Of a stretch of DNA of 64,000 bases, positions 61,288 through 64,000 are shown piece by piece. Source of the DNA: Kordia sp. TARA_039_SRF (lineage in GTDB: Bacteria; Bacteroidota; Bacteroidia; Flavobacteriales; Flavobacteriaceae). Made by a program: the position numbers and the translations under genes. How positions within the stretch are numbered: position 1 is the first letter of the stretch; each line of letters opens with the position of its first letter. The DNA is taken from assembly GCA_006383075.2 (NCBI GenBank), contig SMNH02000013.1:1-64000 (forward strand), written 5' to 3'. The notes under the pieces are model-generated. The model saw nothing but the letters and a program-made list of their open reading frames with translations, had not been told where the DNA came from and did no database searches.

Positions 61288-64000
61288 ATGAAAAAATCAA
61301 TTCTATTTCTTTTATGTGCACTTGTATTGTGTACATTTTCTTGTGAAAATGATGATAATATTATTCCACAACAAGCTGCTGAAGAAGAGCAACCCGTAAT
61401 CCCGATTAACTTTGAAGAAAACTTTGGAACTTCCGTTACAGCGCGTTTTTTAGGTCGTGTTGTAGACGAAGACAACATTCCAGTTGCTGGTGCTACCATC
61501 AAAATTGGAACGACCACAACGACAACAGACTTATTCGGTATGTTTTCCGCTTCAAGTTCGGAAGTGTTTGAAAAATTTGCCTATCTCACCGTAGAAAAAA
61601 CAGGATTTATAAAAGGCTCCAGAGCTTTAATTCCATCCACAACCGATGTCAATCGTGTAGAAATCATGTTACTCAAAGAAGATGTGATTGCGACAATTGC
61701 TTCTGGCGAAACTGCAATGGTCAATCTCAGCAATGGTACAGAAGTATCGTTTAGCGGAAATTACATGCGCGAAGATGGCTCTACGTACAACGGACAAGTA
61801 GAAGTTGTCTTAAAACATCTAAGTCCAGACGATGCTAATATGGAAGCCATGATGCCAGGAATGCTATTTGCACAAGATGTCAGTGGCGAAGCTGTAACCT
61901 TAGAAACCTACGGTATGATTGCTGTAGAATTGATGGGAAGTACAGGTGAAAGGTTGCAACTATCTGATGGAAGTTCGTCTCAAATTACCATGCCAATTCC
62001 AGCTAATACTATCAATCCGCCAGCAACGATTCCGTTATGGCATTTTGATGAAACTTTAGGATATTGGGTAGAAGAAGGCGAAGCAACACTGCAAGGAAAC
62101 ATGTATGTAGGCGAAGTAAATCACTTTTCTTTTTGGAATTATGACTATCCGTATCCATCAGTTTTACTATGTATAAAATTGATTGACGAACTCGGAAGAC
62201 CTTTAGCGTACACGCCACTAGATTTATATTCTTCTTTACTAAATAATACAGGAACGTATGGATTTACAAATGCAAACGGTGAAGAATGTGGTTTGGTGCC
62301 TGCGGACGAAGAATTAACGGTTACCGTACCGAATCCGTTGTGTCCGGGAGAGCCGTTTACAACAACGGTTGGGCCTTTTACAACAGATACAGACATAACA
62401 CTTACTGTGCCAGCAGGTCAAAATACCTCAACCATTCAAGGAACATTTGTTAATTGTAATGGTGAAAATGTGACGGATGGATATATTCAGTTATTCATCA
62501 ACGGAAACTCTGAAATCATTCCTGTAACGGATGGAACTATTGACTATACAATTACGTACTGTGACGATATTGACTATTCTTTAAAAGGTGTAGATATTAT
62601 CAATAATCAAATCACGGATATTATCACAGGAACGCTAGATGGTACAGAAATCATTGACTTGGGTACGCTAAGTTCGTGTACAGGGTTTGAAGATACAGAT
62701 GGCGATGGTGTTTTTGATACATTTGAAGATGTAAACGGCGATAACAATCTTGAAAACGATGATACAGATGATGATGGCATTCCAAATTATCAAGATGCTG
62801 ATGATGATGGCGATGGTGTCAATACTGCCGATGAAGATTATGATGGCGATAACGACCCAACAAACGAAGATAGTGATGGTGACGGAACGCCCGACTATTT
62901 AGATGCAGAAGATGTAGTGGCGTTTTCAACAGAAGCGCTGGGAACAGGTTGCGACCCAATCGAATTTGATTTGGACGAAATAGCAACAACCAACGGAAAT
63001 AATTTACATACCTACGCTTTTTACCTTACAGAGGCAGATGCTTTGGCAGAATCGAATCCGTTAAGTTCTCCGTTTGGAGTTTCTATTGCCGATTTAACCA
63101 GCAATACACAACAAATATATGTGGTGGCAACCAATGTTACTTCTGGGCAAACCGCTGTAGGCGAAGTATATTTATATTGGAGTTATGAAGACTCTGATGG
63201 TGACGGATTGACCGATTGCGAAGAAATTACAGGAGTTGACAATCCAAGCACGAGTTTAGTACCAAATGGTACTAGTGATCCAAACGACCCGAATGATCCA
63301 AATCCGCAACCTGTAGCTACATTGAGTATCAACAGCGTTACAGTTAATGAAGGCGACGGAACCGCAACAGTTCCTGTAACATTAGACGTGCCAAGCGATG
63401 TTGATACGGTTGTAGGTGTTTCCACTTCTGGCGGAACAGCCACACAAAATTTAGATTACACAACAACAGTACAATCATTGACAATTCCTGCAGGACAGAT
63501 TTCAGCATCTTTTACCGTACCAATCATAGACGATTTTGATGTTGAACAAACTGAAACTATCAATATTTTCGGAACTATTTCTTCTGGAAATGTATTAAAT
63601 CCACCTGGGCAAACACTTTCAGCAACTATTTCTATCGTTGACAATGATAATGGCGTTAATTTTACACTACAAAGTATCAGTGTTACAGAAGATAATGGTG
63701 TCGCGGTAGTTCCTGTCACGTTAGGGAATCCGTCAGATGTAGACACTGTTATTAGTATTTCAACTTCTGGCGGAACTGCTTCAGAGAATTTGGATTACAC
63801 CGCAACCGTACAAACCTTGACAATTCCTGCGGGACAAGTTTCAGGAAGTATAACCATATCAATTATTGACGATTCAGAAAGTGAAGGCGACGAAACAATT
63901 ATTGTTATCGGAAATGCAGCATCCACAAACGTAACTAATCAGCAATCGCAAGCAACGGTTACTATTATTGATAATGAACAAAGCACGGTACCATCCACAG
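61288..64000 (+). CDS. Large surface lipoprotein with TSP3-like and Calx-beta repeats (3' end outside window)
   Basis: Open for 904 codons to the window end. Start MKKSILFLLCALVLCTFSC has a type II signal with lipobox Cys19. A carboxypeptidase-regulatory-like domain (FLGRVVDEDNIPVAGA) comes next, then a region of mixed beta domains. An Asp-rich block of DxDGDG repeats (about residues 469-545) resembles calcium-binding thrombospondin type 3 repeats, and at least two Calx-beta repeats follow from about 676. Such proteins sit on the outer surface in Bacteroidota and act in adhesion or in cell-surface structure. A T9SS sorting domain may follow beyond the window. No link to the biosynthetic cluster is seen. 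Confidence 0.8.
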   Translation, partial: MKKSILFLLCALVLCTFSCENDDNIIPQQAAEEEQPVIPINFEENFGTSVTARFLGRVVDEDNIPVAGATIKIGTTTTTTDLFGMFSASSSEVFEKFAYLTVEKTGFIKGSRALIPSTTDVNRVEIMLLKEDVIATIASGETAMVNLSNGTEVSFSGNYMREDGSTYNGQVEVVLKHLSPDDANMEAMMPGMLFAQDVSGEAVTLETYGMIAVELMGSTGERLQLSDGSSSQITMPIPANTINPPATIPLWHFDETLGYWVEEGEATLQGNMYVGEVNHFSFWNYDYPYPSVLLCIKLIDELGRPLAYTPLDLYSSLLNNTGTYGFTNANGEECGLVPADEELTVTVPNPLCPGEPFTTTVGPFTTDTDITLTVPAGQNTSTIQGTFVNCNGENVTDGYIQLFINGNSEIIPVTDGTIDYTITYCDDIDYSLKGVDIINNQITDIITGTLDGTEIIDLGTLSSCTGFEDTDGDGVFDTFEDVNGDNNLENDDTDDDGIPNYQDADDDGDGVNTADEDYDGDNDPTNEDSDGDGTPDYLDAEDVVAFSTEALGTGCDPIEFDLDEIATTNGNNLHTYAFYLTEADALAESNPLSSPFGVSIADLTSNTQQIYVVATNVTSGQTAVGEVYLYWSYEDSDGDGLTDCEEITGVDNPSTSLVPNGTSDPNDPNDPNPQPVATLSINSVTVNEGDGTATVPVTLDVPSDVDTVVGVSTSGGTATQNLDYTTTVQSLTIPAGQISASFTVPIIDDFDVEQTETINIFGTISSGNVLNPPGQTLSATISIVDNDNGVNFTLQSISVTEDNGVAVVPVTLGNPSDVDTVISISTSGGTASENLDYTATVQTLTIPAGQVSGSITISIIDDSESEGDETIIVIGNAASTNVTNQQSQATVTIIDNEQSTVPST
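63319..63985 (+). repeat. Tandem Calx-beta coding repeats
   Basis: Two units of about 335 bp encode near-parallel sequences. Each contains NPSDVDTV-like, ISTSGGTA, NLDYT and LTIPAGQ segments followed by IIDD. The spacing repeats closely, so the DNA is partly repetitive and further units probably continue past 64000. Confidence 0.7.

Noticed and set aside
62145-63746. Several - strand open frames in the right flank
   Set aside because: They are antisense shadows of the lipoprotein gene, whose + frame is open for over 900 codons with recognisable domains.
1-64000. CRISPR arrays, insertion sequences, tRNA genes
   Set aside because: No regularly spaced short repeats, no transposase or integrase coding and no tRNA-like sequence other than the tmRNA ends was seen.

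Overview
The window is low-GC DNA carrying a hybrid NRPS/PKS biosynthetic cluster of about 58 kb, with every cluster gene on the + strand, followed by ordinary chromosomal genes. The host is almost certainly a marine-type member of the Bacteroidota, family Flavobacteriaceae. The reasons are the AT-rich codon use, a TonB-dependent receptor with a carboxypeptidase-like N-terminus, GG-leader peptides of the Bacteroidetes type, GIN-domain (DUF2807) proteins, weak or absent Shine-Dalgarno sequences, and a tmRNA whose tag reads GENNYALAA. A Kordia-like genus is possible but not proven.

Layout: (1) 81-8162: a 5'-truncated PKS (AT tail, KR, ACP), a HalD/BesD-fold Fe/2OG hydroxylase, an EctB-like diaminobutyrate aminotransferase, an Asp/Glu racemase, a Cys-rich GG-leader peptide, a signal-less GIN-domain protein and two tandem JmjC-type cupin hydroxylases. 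(2) 8295-33200: the main NRPS block, which is dock-C-A-T-E-C-A-T, a lone dock-C protein, a class III aminotransferase, a SyrP-like hydroxylase, C*-A-T-C, and A-T-C-A-T-E-Cterm. (3) 33206-41744: TonB receptor, two more Fe/2OG oxygenases, type II thioesterase, a SyrD/PvdE-type exporter, aspartokinase, and three tandem small GG-leader peptides. (4) 41828-48253: NRPS C-A-T-C and a membrane-anchored periplasmic alpha/beta-hydrolase. (5) 48365-59251: PLP aminotransferase, HPPD/4-hydroxymandelate-synthase-like dioxygenase, FAD-linked oxidase, O-methyltransferase, three paralogous circularly permuted ATP-grasp-like proteins, an Sfp-type phosphopantetheinyl transferase and a secreted GIN-domain protein. 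(6) 59376-64000: ssrA (tmRNA) on the - strand with its terminator, a saccharopine/alanine dehydrogenase-like gene, and a large surface lipoprotein that runs off the window.

How the parts fit (inference): aspartokinase plus the EctB-like enzyme supply 2,4-diaminobutyrate. The aminotransferase, HmaS-like and FAD-oxidase genes form a plausible 4-hydroxyphenylglycine pathway. Hand-read A-domain pockets agree: A2 resembles Orn/Dab, A3 resembles Asn, A4 resembles 4-hydroxyphenylglycine and A6 resembles Gly, while A1 and A5 are unassigned. Two E domains imply two D-residues, and six Fe/2OG oxygenases imply heavy hydroxylation. No cis thioesterase is visible; the terminal condensation-like domain may release the product.

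The most unusual feature is four Cys-containing peptides with identical 27-residue GG leaders, together with three ATP-grasp-like paralogues, inside an NRPS cluster. No recognisable lanthipeptide dehydratase or cyclase is in the window. This raises the possibility of a combined RiPP and NRPS system. Domain assignments come from reading motifs by eye; no database search was run.
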